Positions 1 to 49,400 are shown, numbered from the stretch's first letter. The stretch: DNA of 64,000 bases from Doris montereyensis (GCA_037039925.1 JAXRKP010000533.1:40001-104000); one strand, 5' to 3'. Numbers and translations: made by a program. Notes: generated by a model from the letters alone, not told the origin.

Positions 1-534
1 TTTACGGTTTTTGAATCTACTATGCTTTCAGGACATTTTAGAATAAAACACCATCACGCCTTAAATGTAATAAAACAAAAATCCATTCTCAAAGATGTTA
101 TATTTCCTACTAAAGCAATACAGTAGAACCTCTCTAACCGGGAATCGGAAAGAAACCCCAGGGAACAGATTTTTTTCTATATATATTACAGCTTGCGGGA
201 AAGGTCTCTGGCTAATCGGGATGATTTTTCTCGGGCTTGCATGGATTGTCATCACCATTTCCCCCATAATTCTTTATTCCAACACTCACTTGTTATCAAA
301 TTTGGTTTCCGTGTAAGCAAAACATTGATTATTACCCATGCATTAGTGCAAATACAGAGTCTATATCAAATAATGAGATGTGTTGTATGTAGGATCTAGA
401 TTCTAGATATATCCTTCGTCACACTAGCTACCAACTAAATGCTTGAGTATTAGTATATTATTACTACCAGTGCACATATATTTTAATTCAACCCAAGAGT
501 GTTAGTCAAATTTTAGATTTGAAAGTGACCAGAA
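1..534. other. AT-rich intergenic DNA with a TIR-like motif
   Basis: No gene seen. ACAGTAGAACCTCTCTAACC at about 119-138 resembles terminal inverted repeats of pogo/Tigger-type elements. A similar motif in the same orientation lies at 1048-1072. TCTAGA-type words occur at 396-412. Confidence 0.4.
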
Positions 535-805
535 ACATGACAATAAGAGATCAGACCAAGGAAGATGGCATCAAAACTAAGATAGAAATAAATCAACTGA
601 GATGGTTTGAGTATGTAAACAGAATGAATGAGAAGAGCATAGCTAGATCAGTATACAATGCTTAAACCCAAGGTAAAAAGACAAAAAGGTGGACCTCGAA
701 GAAAGTGGGACAAAAATCTGTTTATAATATCTTCAGAGCTACTGTCGAGTTTTACTTCTATGAAGTAGTCCCTTCCACATCCTGTTTACTATACTGGGGT
801 CAAAT
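535..805 (+). mobile_element. 3' end of an RTE-like LINE (same family as 40.0-43.4 kb)
   Basis: Codes for LRWFEYVNRMNEKSIARSVY, matching [15 protein letters not shown] at the C-terminus of the antisense LINE at 40.06-40.31 kb. The nucleotide similarity extends upstream to about 550. It contains stops and is a 5'-truncated relic. Confidence 0.75.
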
Positions 806-859
806 GAGGCAAGTGACAATCAATACTTGAAGATGGAACCATGTATATTTGACAGCCTG

Positions 860-1394
860 ATCTGGTTGTTGTTGTATTAAGCTTAAGCTGATGTAATGGA
901 ATAAAAGTTAACTATTTATAGAGCAGCTTTAAAGAAAATATTAATTTTATTTCTGGCTTTATGTTCTTCTAAAGGTATCCATTGTTGCAATTTACGGGTG
1001 TGGTAGGGCCTAATTAGTGAATTTTAACTTACATCTAATGATGTTACAGTGGAACCTCTCCAATCGGGAAGTTTAAAGTGGATTGTAAAATTGTCCCGAT
1101 TAGCTGGGTTTCCAGGTTGGCAGGGGACCTAGGGATTTTGGTTTTTCCACAACAGTTTTAGTTACTTAACCCTTTTCAGGCGGGTCCCGTATCTTTACAA
1201 GCCGCTGGTCACTCTAAGCACACCTACACTAGTGGTGGGTCCCGTACATCCCGGCTTTCCAGCAAGACAAAGTTAGTGGTGGGTCCTGCACAACTGCACT
1301 GCAGTGCACTCAAAGTCAAAGACAGGTATTGGGAACGCCTCTATTCTGACCAATTACCTGATCAACCCAACCCATGCCAAACAGAGAACGTCTA
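860..1394. other. Intergenic DNA with a TIR-like motif and short internal repeats
   Basis: CAGTGGAACCTCTCCAATCG at about 1049 resembles a pogo/Tigger terminus, and CCCGATTAGCTGGGTTTCC follows at about 1086. At 1170-1300 the phrase GGTGGGTCC(C/T)G recurs with small changes. No coding sequence seen. Confidence 0.35.
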
Positions 1395-1756
1395 TTATTC
1401 TAAAGGGGTAAAATTATAGTTCATCTCCGAGTCTAACACACACTCGATATATTTATTATAAAGAGATACAACAACACACAGGAGCTCTAGATGAGCTATG
1501 CAGGCTGTGGACCCTCTGAAAAGTGAAGAAAATGGAAGACTTGTCTTCGTATAACCAACGTAACTTCTGAACAGATGTCAATTACTATAGTAAGAAGTTC
1601 CTCCCACAAGCAAGAAATAGTCATTGATATAAATAAAAGATATCAGTAGCCAATCACATTGCACACCTATGGTCAGCCTGAATGGAGGGCGTGACCTTCA
1701 GTCAATGGAAAGAAACCATATTCAATGTAGATCAATCAGGGGGAGCATTGTGTTGA

Positions 1757-3420
1757 TGGTTATATTGTCAAACATCACATATGTCAAAATACATCTCCAC
1801 CTCTTTTTCACATAAGAATGAAGAGATTAGAGTGTTGAAAGTACAAGAGAAAATTGAAGCTTTCATCAGAGCTCAGCGACCAGCAATAAAAGGACTTTGA
1901 TCTCTCAAACAGGCACATTTGACATGGTCATGATGACATGTGGTATCTGGACAAGAGGAAGGGCGGCTATTTGAAGTGTATAGACATTAGAAACTACAAG
2001 AGTCTATCTTCCTACTGTATAGAAAGGACTAAGGAGGGAGACTTACGTCCAGAAGTGGGAGGAAGGTGTGAAAAACCACTGGATTGCATTATAAGGGGTG
2101 GGGGCTGTTTGAGAGGAGGTGGATTACTATTGAACTGTACGAAGGGAACAGCCAAGAATACAAAACGATGGTCACTCATGTCATTGTAAAGGAGAAGAGA
2201 GGGTGATACTAGTGATAGACATAGGGTAGGGAGAGAGTTTTCAAAAGCATGGGAAGCATGTAGCTGAGAGAGGTGTTAGATCTGGGATAGAGCGCATTGC
2301 CGTAGCTGGGGCGATACACACTTGTGAAAGCAATAAACCCAGGGCCTGTTTCTTTCATCATGGGAATGTTTTACCTATGCACATTGGACTCGGTCATGGG
2401 ATTAGCGAAAGGCGGATGGACATTTCCTCTAATATCAGTATTATAGTTCCATCATTTCATTAAGATGTGAGAATGAAATGATTCCTTTAGAAATAAAGAT
2501 AAATATTATTCTTTGAAACTCTACTACATAAAATTTGACACAGCCAGCCATGCTATTATTGAATGACTGGAGTAAAGCCTTACCATGCAGCCACATGCCC
2601 CCCCCCCTCCTCCCGCTTTATATGTTTTACCTCATCTCTCTCTGTGTCTGTCTCTCATTTTCTCCGTCATCTTTATTCATCTTTCTTTATCTTCCTCGTT
2701 CTCTTTATGTTACCTTTGTTTCCTTTCCTGGTTTTTCTCTCCCCTTCCTTTCCCTCCCTCCTCTCTCTCCGTCTCTCTTTATGGCAGTTGTATTTCATTT
2801 TCTTCTTTCCTTTTGTCGTTTCTTTTTGTTTATTGTTGTTATGAGACTTGCTCTGTTCATGAACATTTATGATTGGTCATTGCACCAATGGCTCTATTAG
2901 TATTATTAGTTTAGGTCAGCATTGTTTAGTGTTTATTTGTCTTTATGTCTCCTTGTTGCTAAATGAAGGTTGGGCACACTGAAAATTTCTCGGTCCTGAC
3001 CCATTTTCGATCTATTAGTACTATTAGTATGATATACCTTTCATATTTTTCTTCATTAGTAATGGACCAACTGCAGTATTATTCCTTTTCATGTTTAATA
3101 ATAGTAGGCTGTAATAGATGTTATTGTTGGTGAACAATGCAATATGAACACATAATAACAATAACAAAATGAATTGTCCGCTATGTCACCTTTACTCAAC
3201 GAAAATCAAAAACAATCACAATAATGACAGGTACGTCATGGTCAAACACAGTACAGAAGCCTCTTCAGCGGGGTGAGAAAACTATTAGTGCAACGTGCGG
3301 AAGCCTCATACACAGCGGAACGAGATTATCGATCGATATCGAGGTGTTGCCAGCAGGTCAGCCTTACAAACAAGGGTTAAATGTCATTTCTGTGAGTAGT
3401 AAAATACAGAATTAAACGAA
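1757..3420 (+). repeat. Left arm of a large imperfect palindrome
   Basis: This segment is the reverse complement, with mismatches and indels, of 3480-5657. Anchor points: the MWYLDKRKGGYLKCIDIRNY reading frame at 1938 (+) and 5478 (-); ACACAGCCAGCCATGC at about 2538 against its complement near 4875; GTAGGCTGTAATAGATG at about 3106 against its complement near 3750. The frames carry no recognised domain and I do not call them genes. Confidence 0.9.
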
Positions 3421-4014
3421 TAAATTATTGTAGGCACAGGACCAGATTATAAAAACAAACTAATTTGGCATTCATCAGTGGTGTTACTCACAGTAGATTA
3501 ACCCTTGTAAGGCTAACCTGCTGGCTGACCTCAATATCGGTCAATAATCTCATTCCTTTGTGTCTGAGGCTTCCGCACATGGCACCAATAGTTTTCTCGC
3601 CCCCCTGATGAGGGCTGCTTTGACTACGACATACCTGTGATTATTGTAATAGTTTTTTTATCTTCGTTGAGTTTGATGACATAGCGGGCAATTCATTTTG
3701 TTATTGTCATTGTGTTTATATTGCATTATTTACTAACAATAGCATCTATTACAGCCTACTTTATTAAACATGAAAAGGAATGATACTGCAGTTGGCCCAT
3801 TACTAATGAAAATAATTATATATGAAAGGTATAATACTAAAAGATAGAAAACAGGTCAGGACCGAGAAATCTTCAGTGTGGCTAACCTTCATAAGCAACA
3901 AGGAGACATAGAAACAAATAAACACTAAACGATGCTGGACGTAAACTAATTCTTATATCAGGGATGTAAATGGGAAATGTGAAACTTGGTCATTGTTATA
4001 TTCATTGACATTGT

Positions 4015-4371
4015 TTAACATACATACGATTGTAATGGATAATCTATAAGTACATCTGTTAAAAATCCATCAATTTTATCCTTTGCTGCTTGCATAGCTG
4101 CTGGAAGCCGTTGGTTTGTTTTGTCTACATTCCGATTACGGTTGTGGACATTTCTCTTGGCATAATCATTCATACACCGAACACCTCCTGCACCATATTT
4201 AATCTCACACTTACAATAATAGCACCACACAATGCCATCTTTCTCAACCTTCCTAATATAACTAGAAAGGAATTCATCATCACAATATTTATTTGACAGC
4301 CATTTCCACCTGAATTTGTTCTTACAATTACAAGTTAGATCAATCACATCCACTGGCTTAATCCAGATCAA
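4015..4371 (-). pseudogene. BED-like zinc-finger ORF, likely transposase remnant
   Basis: 118-codon frame inside the insertion of the right palindrome arm. KFRWKWLS, WCYYCKCEIKYG, then DYAKRNVHNRN resemble the N-terminal zinc finger (C-x2-C ... H-x4-H) of hAT-type and related transposon proteins. The first histidine is replaced by tyrosine (DYAK for HA-K). No catalytic domain is nearby. The alternative is an unrelated small zinc-finger protein. Confidence 0.4.
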
Positions 4372-4524
4372 TAAACCTACGTTTTTGATAGGCCATCCAA
4401 AATTGTTTAATTGTCTAGATCTAGATTCTGGAGCTAGCTTACCTTTAACCTAGATATATGATGATTTGCTTGTTATTATAACAGTTAGCAAAGTTCTCAA
4501 TTAATTCTGATTCTATTAACTATG

Positions 4525-4690
4525 CTACCAAGTAGATATAGATATCTAACTCTAGCTCTACTAAAGTTATTGAAGAAAATGGGTGCGACAGATTCTAGAC
4601 ATAGAAATCTACTCTCGTAAGTTTCTAAGCCTCTAGATTACAATTAGACTTAGATATATCTAGATCTTACTAGATTGAAGCCAGATCGAA
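4525..4690 (+). repeat. TCTAGA-rich repeat, copy 1
   Basis: Near-identical in order to 60265-60455: CTCTAGCTCTACTAAAGTTA, GAAGAAAATGGGTGCGACA and ATCTTACTAGATTGAA. Both copies are packed with palindromic AGATCT/TCTAGA words. Confidence 0.75.
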
Positions 4691-5657
4691 AGGGAAAGAG
4701 AAAGAGGAAAGGAAACAAACAGGAGACATATCAAAAGAACGAGGAAGATAAAGAAAGACGAATAGAGAGGACGGAGAAAATGAGAAAGAGAGAGAGATGA
4801 GGTAACATACAGAGCGGAAGGTAGGGGCACGTGGCTGCATGGTAAGGCTTTTTACTCCAGTCATTCAATAATAGCGTGGCTGGCTGTGTCAAATTTTATG
4901 TAGTAGGGTTCCAATGAACAACATTTTATTTCTAAAGGAATCATTTTCATTCTCACATTAAAATAATGGAATTGCCCAGCCGTTTTTCCCTAATCCCATG
5001 ACCAAGTCCAATGTGCATAGGTAACACATTCCCATGATGAAAGAAACAGCCCCCCCCCCCCCCCCCCTGGTTTATTGCTTTCACAAGTATGTATCGCTCC
5101 AGCTACGGCAATGCGCTCTATCCCAGACCTAACACCTCTCCTCAGCTACATGCTTCCGATTCCCATGCTCTTGAAAACTCTCTCCCTACCCTATGACTAT
5201 CACTAGTATCACCCTCTCTTCTCCTTTACAATGACATGAGTGACCATCGTTTTGTTTTTCTTGGCTGTTCCCTTTCTACAGTTCAATAGTAGTCCACCTT
5301 CTCCCCAAACAGCCCCCACCCTTATAATGCAATCCAGTGGTTTTTCACACCTTCCTCCCACTTCTGGACGTAAGTCTCCCTCCTTAGTCCTTTCTGTACA
5401 GTAGGAAGATAGACTCTTGTAGTTTCTAATGTCTATACACTTCAAATAACCGCCCTTCCTCTTGTCCAGATACCACATGTCATCATGACCATGTCAAATG
5501 GACCTGTTTGAGAGATCAAAGTTCTTTGTTGCTGGTCGCTGAACTCTGATGAAAGCTTCAATTTTCTCTTGTACTTTCAACACTAAATCTCTTTCATTCT
5601 TATATGAAAAGAGGTGGAGATGTATTTTGACGTATGTGACGTTTAACAATATAAATC

Positions 5658-7049
5658 TTTCTTCTTTTTACTGAGGAACAACCCTTAAATTAAGTACATC
5701 TAGATTTTTCTAGATTCTAGATACAATCCTATTAACTTGATAGATATTTGGTTTATAAATATATTCTATATCGATAACCAGGCTTTATTCAATATGATTC
5801 GCTACCTCCGATATGAGTTTGTTCAATGACTTGACAGAACGTGGTACTTGTGGAAGAACATACGAGTGGTGAATGGCGAGAGTGGCAGCCTGAATGGACT
5901 ACCTATTATCGTTAAGTGTTTTGTTTACACCGGAAGTGGCAATAAGAAGAAACCGAAAGTTGATAGACGAGGGTTTTCCAGTGACTCAGGAAGAGCACTA
6001 CGGTGACAAAGCACGGAAATTCCCCATCACAACTGACCTTTTGTAACAAGCTTTGGACCAAAGTTCAAGAAATACTAGATCTATAACTATTTATCTCAAT
6101 AATAAATGATTGAATGGATTGATCAGAACTAGAAAGATTAAGATCTTAGATCTAGACTATATATCCTACATGTCATAGTAGTGATGCTGATGACATGATC
6201 TTTTAATTATAAATTTGATATAATCTGTCACTGAGTAAGTCTACGTTCAATATCTATTTTTTTCACTGATATTTCATCATATGCCTTACCTTACATAAAA
6301 CCATGATGATGATGGGTTGTCTTTAGTCACAAGTTTGAGTTTGTCCGTAATTTTTAGCACATATATTGGAAATAGATGAGTCTAGATCTAGGATAAGTAA
6401 AACATGTTTTCCTTCCAATAAATAGGTCTACATGATCAGACAAGAAAAGAAACATCGTTCTGGAAAAACAACAACATGTGAGTAGATATCTAGATGTAAA
6501 TGTAGATCTAGAGTAGACATGCTAATTAACAGAAAGAGATCAGATCAGGACTGTCACTTACAATTAGAGCTTTCCTCTTTTCATTAATTTTTCATTTTTT
6601 TGTAAACTGCCCTGCAGAACTTTTCCACAGTTGTAGATCTATTTTACTCAGCAAATAACTACATATAAATATATGTGTATGTTTTGTTTAGTGTTAAGCC
6701 AGTGTGGGAGGAGTTATGAAGTGAAAGACCATTGTTAAATATTAAAAGATATGAAAACTGTTGGTGATGGAGGGGAGGTGGAAGGTGGGATGGGTGAAGG
6801 GTTTAGCCTCAGTGATTGGGACAGATCTAAATGTTTCCAGTCTTACTTCATGAGCCGTTTCCCACTTCAGAAATCTTTCCGCATGTGTATGTGCGCCTTG
6901 TCATGATTAACATGTCTTTATTCTTTTTATCTTCAATTGGAAGTAAATAGTCTGGGTGCATTCAAATCAAGTCTTGTACAAGTGTAAAACGATACTGTTC
7001 ATACCAAATATAACATACATCACCATCATTGATTGTCACCTTGTCATAT
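5658..7049. other. Intergenic DNA without recognisable genes
   Basis: AT-rich, with many TCTAGA/AGATCT words (5698-5730, 6080-6165, 6380-6400, 6485-6520). A G-rich stretch lies at 6765-6800. No ORF with a recognisable product. Confidence 0.5.
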
Positions 7050-7300
7050 AGTAAAGTTCATTCAAGATCAGAACGGCCAAGAGAGCCGGAGCTTATTCTG
7101 GTTTATATAGTGTGAAGCAGAACAGGTGATAATAATCTCCTCCTGGCCAGGACGCTAGTCTATGGCAGGTTTTTACTCCAAGCTAGTGCTTACTACCCAT
7201 TTGCACCGGGATAGAGTGGGAAAAATGTGTGTTAAGTGTCTTTCCTAAGGAACACAACCTTATAACCTAGCTTTGCTAGAATTCGATTTGCCAACAATTT
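7050..7300 (-). mobile_element. SINE family A copy (antisense)
   Basis: On the minus strand this reads as the common SINE of the window. Shared blocks are CAGGTGATAATAAT, CAGGACGCTAGTCT, GGATAGAGTGGGAAAAAT and GTGTCTTTCCTAAGGAACAC (given here on the plus strand). The tRNA-like head is degraded in this copy. Confidence 0.8.
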
Positions 7301-7380
7301 TAGCTCCTTCCAGGACATACGCTTCTTTCAAAGTCTTTTCATCTGTGTTTGTAATGATAATAATAAGCGATACTTATATA

Positions 7381-8579
7381 TGTGACCGCTTAAATGCCCG
7401 GTACTTGGAAAGCAGACAAACGCGGGCATTTAGGCTTAAAGTAGGTCAGGGGCAACAATTTGAGGGTAGGCCTATTTCTGTGACATTGGGTTTCCCTAGT
7501 AACTTGCCAATTTCGTCCAGGATTTGAAGCTTCTTTTGAAAATCATTTCCTGGTTTTTTGTATTTTTTTCAAGATGTAAATATGTATGTAGCTGTGAAAA
7601 TTTCAAGTTGTTACTGTGGAGGCTAAGAGAAAAAGACCTGATCCAATGCTTCCTCCTTAACTGGCATAACCCACACTATAATCACGTAACATATTTAATC
7701 ACAAGACCTATGACTTAAGTAATTATACAAATTTGGAGGAAAAAACTGGATAAAGAAAAGCCTCATCCAATGGGACCAATGTGTGACTAAATCAACACGA
7801 ATGTTACAACTCCTTCCATTCATAATCCTTATGTTAAATTAAAACAACAGACAGACAAGAATTTAAGATTCATAGCCAGATCGTTTGTTTTTGGAAAAGT
7901 CATCAGCTGTACGAAAATTTAATGTGAGAAAAAGGGAAACCTGGAAACCATTACACTCTTTAACGCTGAGGTAGTGAGCGAGCGAATGGGTTGACCGTCT
8001 CTCGCCATGAAGACCCGAAGTCACATTGGATACGACCAATACGGCAATAAAATTGTTCATTCCTTGTCCCTTGATCGCTATGAGCGTCCGGTCTAAAGAC
8101 GCCAGATGATTGCATGCCACTTATGACATCAAGAAAGAGATGTGGGCGGAGTCCGGAAGATTGTTCAATTCTAATTGCCCGATGACAAACCAGTGATCCA
8201 ATTCCCATTGGATGACGTGCTGTACATTGGGTGGAGTTATGAAGAGAAGGCTAGTCAACGTTTAGCACATTAGGTTCTACAATTGATATGTAATGAAGGG
8301 TGGTTGCAATGCATGGCACATTGTTGACGGGCATAAGCCCTATTACTGTATTAGATTAGCAATCGGATTACATAAATGATAAAGAAAAACAATATTTAAT
8401 CAATTACGGACACATTTAATGATACTTTGGAGAAAAAAGATACCTGCAGTTGTTGTTGAGACCGGGCATTTAGGCAAAACTCTTGGTTGGGCGTTTAGAG
8501 GGGCAATTTATATAGAAAAATTTGGTTTCACTGAGATTGCGGGAACGGACATTAGGCGGTGGGCATTTAGGCGGTCACT
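7381..8579. mobile_element. DNA-transposon-like element with inverted termini
   Basis: The left end GTGACCGCTTAAATGCCCG and the right end GGGCATTTAGGCGGTCAC are inverted copies, about 1.2 kb apart. Related CGGGCATTTAGGC motifs lie inside at 7422 and 8463. A TA flanks both ends, compatible with Tc1/mariner-type target duplication. Inside there is no transposase I can recognise; short frames at 7863-8208 (-) have no known motif. Probably non-autonomous. Confidence 0.6.
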
Positions 8580-8599
8580 ACTGTATAGCATTTTACCTC

Positions 8600-8984
8600 T
8601 TCAAAAATAGGCTCTAAGGGCTTTACAGTGGCAGCAGAATAACATGATAATAATAATATATATACATGTGTACATGGTAGGATAAAGCATAGTCATAATC
8701 AAATGCCTTACAGCTATGAAAACTGACATTACCTTTTGAATCTTTGACAGGCATTTTTGGTTGGCATCTTTTCCCAAAAATAGTTTGTATTGTTTTATAG
8801 AGGTAAAGCATGGCCATTATTGGTCACCTATGTTGTATGGTCATTATTGGTCATTGCGATCAGTATAAGTCGACTCAGCATGACAATAATGCTAAATTAA
8901 TGAGTGTGTACCGAAAGGAACACAAAACACTCAGCACAAAAGGGGTGGCATCATTAGAAGTAGTAGTGTACTCTTTGTTTCATA
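8600..8984. other. Short intergenic stretch
   Basis: Small direct repeat GTCATTATTGGTCA at about 8812-8850; otherwise nothing recognised. Confidence 0.4.
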
Positions 8985-9155
8985 TGTTCTAGAGGGATTA
9001 TGTAATTGTTGAAAATACTGTCTCCATGTTTCTATGAGTTCACGGTCTTCCTTCATTATATGATTATTTCTCCTTTGGCATTCTTAATTTGTCGTATTGG
9101 GCATGCTTTGGCCTTTTTCATGCTCTTCATAGCCCCCAGAACAGCTTTTATCTTC
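8985..9155 (-). mobile_element. Fragment of the RTE-like LINE (antisense)
   Basis: Matches 41680-41830 of the long antisense LINE, including CTCCTTTGGCATTCTTAATT, TTGTCGTAT and CAGAACAGCTTTT. This is the linker between endonuclease and RT; the fragment has no intact frame. Confidence 0.75.
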
Positions 9156-9274
9156 TAATTTAATGATTCATAATTACGCATTATTCTTTTTATTATCTAC
9201 AAAATAATGCCCACATCACCTAATCCCAGCAATTAGTTGATATAACCACGCCACACCAAACAGAAAGTTTATTT

Positions 9275-10410
9275 TTAGAAAGGGGTAAAAGTTCATTTCC
9301 TGGTCTAACAGACAATAGACACTCGATATATTTCTTATAAAGAGATAAAAAAATACACAGGAGCTTCTATCTCAATGTAGGCTTTGTACTCTCTGCAAAA
9401 TGGACAAAGCCAAAGATTCTTATCTTCGTAAGTTTGTGTGATGCAGCTTCTGGACAGATGTCAATTACTTTAGTAACAAGTTCCACCCACAAGTAAAAAA
9501 CCTTGATTAATACAAGATATCAGTGGCCAATCATATTGCACTCTGAATGGAGGGCATGTCCTTCACTCCATAGAAGGAAACAATGTTCAATGTTGACCAA
9601 TCAGGGGGCATTCTGTATAAGGTTATATCAAATGTCAAATAGGTCAAAATATATCTTCACCCCCTTTTTCACTTAAGAATAATGACTGGGGAAACTAAAG
9701 GGGAAAGTTGAATCTTTCATCTGGGTTTATGACCAATGACAAAGGGACTTTGATTCTAAAACAGATCACTTCACATGTTCATGATGGCATGTAGTAATTA
9801 GATATGGGGAAGTGCAGCTATTGGAAGTGTGTAGACATTAGAAACTACACAATTTATCTTCCCGTTTTAGAAATGGACTAGGAGGGAAGCTTACATTGAG
9901 AAGTGAGAAGAAGATGTTAAAAATCACTACATTGCATAAGAAGTGATGGCTGTTTGGGAGGAGGAGGAAGAATACTGTCGAACTTTAGAGAGGGAGCAAC
10001 AAAAATAAAGAATGATGATCAGTCATGTCATTGTAAAGGAGAAGAGAGAGTGATAGACAAAGGGTAGGGAGAGAGTTTTCAAAAGAATGGGAATCATTTT
10101 GCTGAGGAGAGGTGTTGGGTCTTGCAGAGAACATGTTGCTGCAGCTGGGGATGCAGGCTCTTATGAAAGCAATGAAACAGGGGGCCTGTTTCTTTCGTCC
10201 TGAGTTGTATAACCTTTACTATGAACTTGGTCACATGATCAGTAAAAGGCTATTGGACATTTTCCTTAATATTATCATTGTTTATTTATTTTATTGAGGG
10301 TGAAAACGAATCACACAAAAAAGTGTCATTTATTGAAACTCTACTACACATATTATTTGACACAGCCAGCCACACTCATATATTGAATTGACTGGAGCGA
10401 AACCGTTTGA
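9275..10410 (+). repeat. Third copy of the palindrome-arm family
   Basis: Matches 1395-2580 in the same orientation, including ACACTCGATATATTT, AAAGGAGAAGAGAG and GACACAGCCAGCCA. It starts before the palindrome limit (1395 against 1757), so the family unit is longer than the palindrome arm. Confidence 0.8.
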
Positions 10411-11277
10411 TTTTATGCAGTTTCATTGGTTAGTTACACATATTTTATTTGAGAAAAAGTAATAAGCAATACTGAGTTACAGCAAGATATATTCGTAGAT
10501 ATAAAAATTAACAAAATGTCACGCACGTTACAAAATTGTAAAAAAATGTAGAAAACACCATGGCCATATTCGCAGCACACCAATTTCGCAGGCAACGCAG
10601 TGCAAAAGTCACACGTGAATTGGCTGGCCTCGCTGGACAAAAGTTACATGCCAATTGGCAAACATAGCAGGTGTATGGTTAAAGACCAAAAGGCACGTCT
10701 TTAGGTCATTTGTAACTTTTCCTGAAAACATATACCTAATCGGCTGAGAAATAAAGATACTAAATCGGATCATATATATGGCTTATTTGTATATATTTCC
10801 ACCTCCCTCAGCTTTGGTCTTTGTCTTTGAATATGAAAGCCAGTTTTGATGTCAACATACTCTTTTTCACTTAGATTTTTACAAAATAATTTTGTTGCAT
10901 AATTAAACTGTGTGGCTTTTGAACAAGAGAAAGTAAATCGAACAGTATCCATGTATTGATCTTGAATCTATATCAGACTTGGGCGAATTGAGTGGAAATA
11001 GAATATTCCTTTTTTTTACTCAGGCTAAACATTTATTGAGCCAAAAAAGTTTTGTTTTTTTTTTTTTTTTTTTTTGCCTTTGATATAATATGGCGTGGAA
11101 AAAAAATGGCAGAGGTAAGTTCTATATTATGTGGAATTGAAAATGCTGCCATTGCTGTTTCTGCTATAGGGTTTTTTTATTCTAGGGTTCTTTGTCTGAA
11201 TAATATCAGGCTATTTTTATAGTTTTCAAGCTGTTCACAAGCTTTTGCCACTATTTACATATTTCTTTATGTTTCAG
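10411..11277. other. Upstream flank or 5' intron of the ABCA3-like gene
   Basis: AT-rich with a T20-type run near 11048-11074. No promoter or upstream exon could be identified. Because exon 1 begins with a splice acceptor, the transcription start lies further 5', possibly within the repeat-rich first 11 kb or outside the window. Confidence 0.4.
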
Positions 11278-48334
<37,057 letters not shown>

Positions 48335-48780
48335 TCATTTAAGAAAGTGTAAATGTTTTTGTTCCTCTGCCTTATGCCAGGTCATTATCATAGTTGCATT
48401 CTCTTTTTTTATATTGCAAAGAATATTTAATTTAATACATGTCTTTTTAGTGACACATTCTTTTGATTGATGTGATATTAGAGTATATCTGGTATATTAT
48501 TAGGTACCTGTAATATCCAGAAGCTAATAACTTATACATGTAATAGTGTGGGCTTTCAATTCATTTTCTCTAATTTGTTATGTCAATTTCCAATACGTTT
48601 GTGTGTGTGAAAAGGAGAGAAAGACAGACAGACAGACTGTCAAACAAGAGTCAAAAAGATTGACTGACAAAAGGAAAGAGCTGGGGGAGGGAAGGATGTT
48701 ATGAAAACAGTGATTGGCAATGAAGATTAAATGAAAGATGAATACACTCGAAAGTGTTTAGTTTGAAAACCCTTTGTCTT

Positions 48781-48819
48781 AATAAAGATTTACTAAGTCC
48801 TGATCTTCATTTTAATAAA
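48781..48819 (+). terminator. Candidate polyadenylation signals of the ABCA3-like gene
   Basis: AATAAA occurs at 48781-48786 and again at 48814-48819, about 450 nt after the stop codon. I see no earlier exact match in the 3' flank. Assignment is by position only. Confidence 0.4.
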
Positions 48820-49029
48820 ATTTCGCTCGTAATCCAAGATTTACCTCTAGTCCGAAATAATTTCTGTTGCCCAGATAATTTTTCAGATAAAGCCAGCAAC
48901 TTACTAGAAGGAAAAACAAAGTACCCTTTTAACTCTAGACTACTTCAGGTGTGTTTGCAAAATAAGCTACTTACCGGTACCTACTTACTATCCAGCATCA
49001 TTTATTACGTTGTTTGCTGCCTGAATTGC

Positions 49030-49400
49030 CTTTGAATCTGCTCTCTCCAACCTTCTCTTCTCTACCTGGTAGTGTAAATCTGCATAATATTTCATCTGGT
49101 CCATTCTTTGACATTGTCAGAATATCCTGTTCTTGGCCTTCCTCTTCCTCATTTGCCTTCCACCTTTCCCTGTAGTATATCTTTCATCAACTTGCATTTG
49201 GTTCTGCAGGCGTGTCCAAAGAAAGAGAGCTTCCTTTTCTCTATTTTGTTCAAGAGCTCTCTGTTACTGTTAGTGTTGAGCTCTTTTAGGATACTTTCGT
49301 CCATTCTTTTCTCTTTCAAGCTTACTCTCAAAAGACGTCTGTAGAATCACATTTCTTCTGATTCTATTTTCTGTTCATCTCTCTTTCAGAGTGTCCACCC
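49030..49400 (-). mobile_element. LINE C-terminal fragment (antisense)
   Basis: ELLNKIEKRKLSFFGHACRT followed by KDILQGKVEGKRGRGRPR on the minus strand is typical of the C-terminal tail of RTE-like LINEs, but differs from the 40-43 kb family. It lies 0.7 kb beyond the transporter stop. Confidence 0.75.

Larger units (their letters stand above)
3480..5657 (-). repeat. Right arm of the palindrome, interrupted by an insertion
   Basis: Inverted copy of 1757-3420. It carries about 0.7 kb of extra DNA at 3965-4685 in place of a CT-rich stretch of the left arm (about 2760-2900). A run of 17 C at 5051-5067 has expanded relative to the left arm. Similarity stops at about 1757 and 5657, which may mark element ends. 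Confidence 0.88.

Noticed and set aside
1938..2189. 83-codon frame shared by both palindrome arms
   Set aside because: Conserved only because the arms are copies; the third copy at 9.8 kb has lost it and no domain is recognised. Kept as repeat, not as gene.
2535..2900. 121-codon Ser/Phe/Leu-rich frame
   Set aside because: CT-rich low-complexity part of the palindrome arm; the inverted copy does not preserve it.
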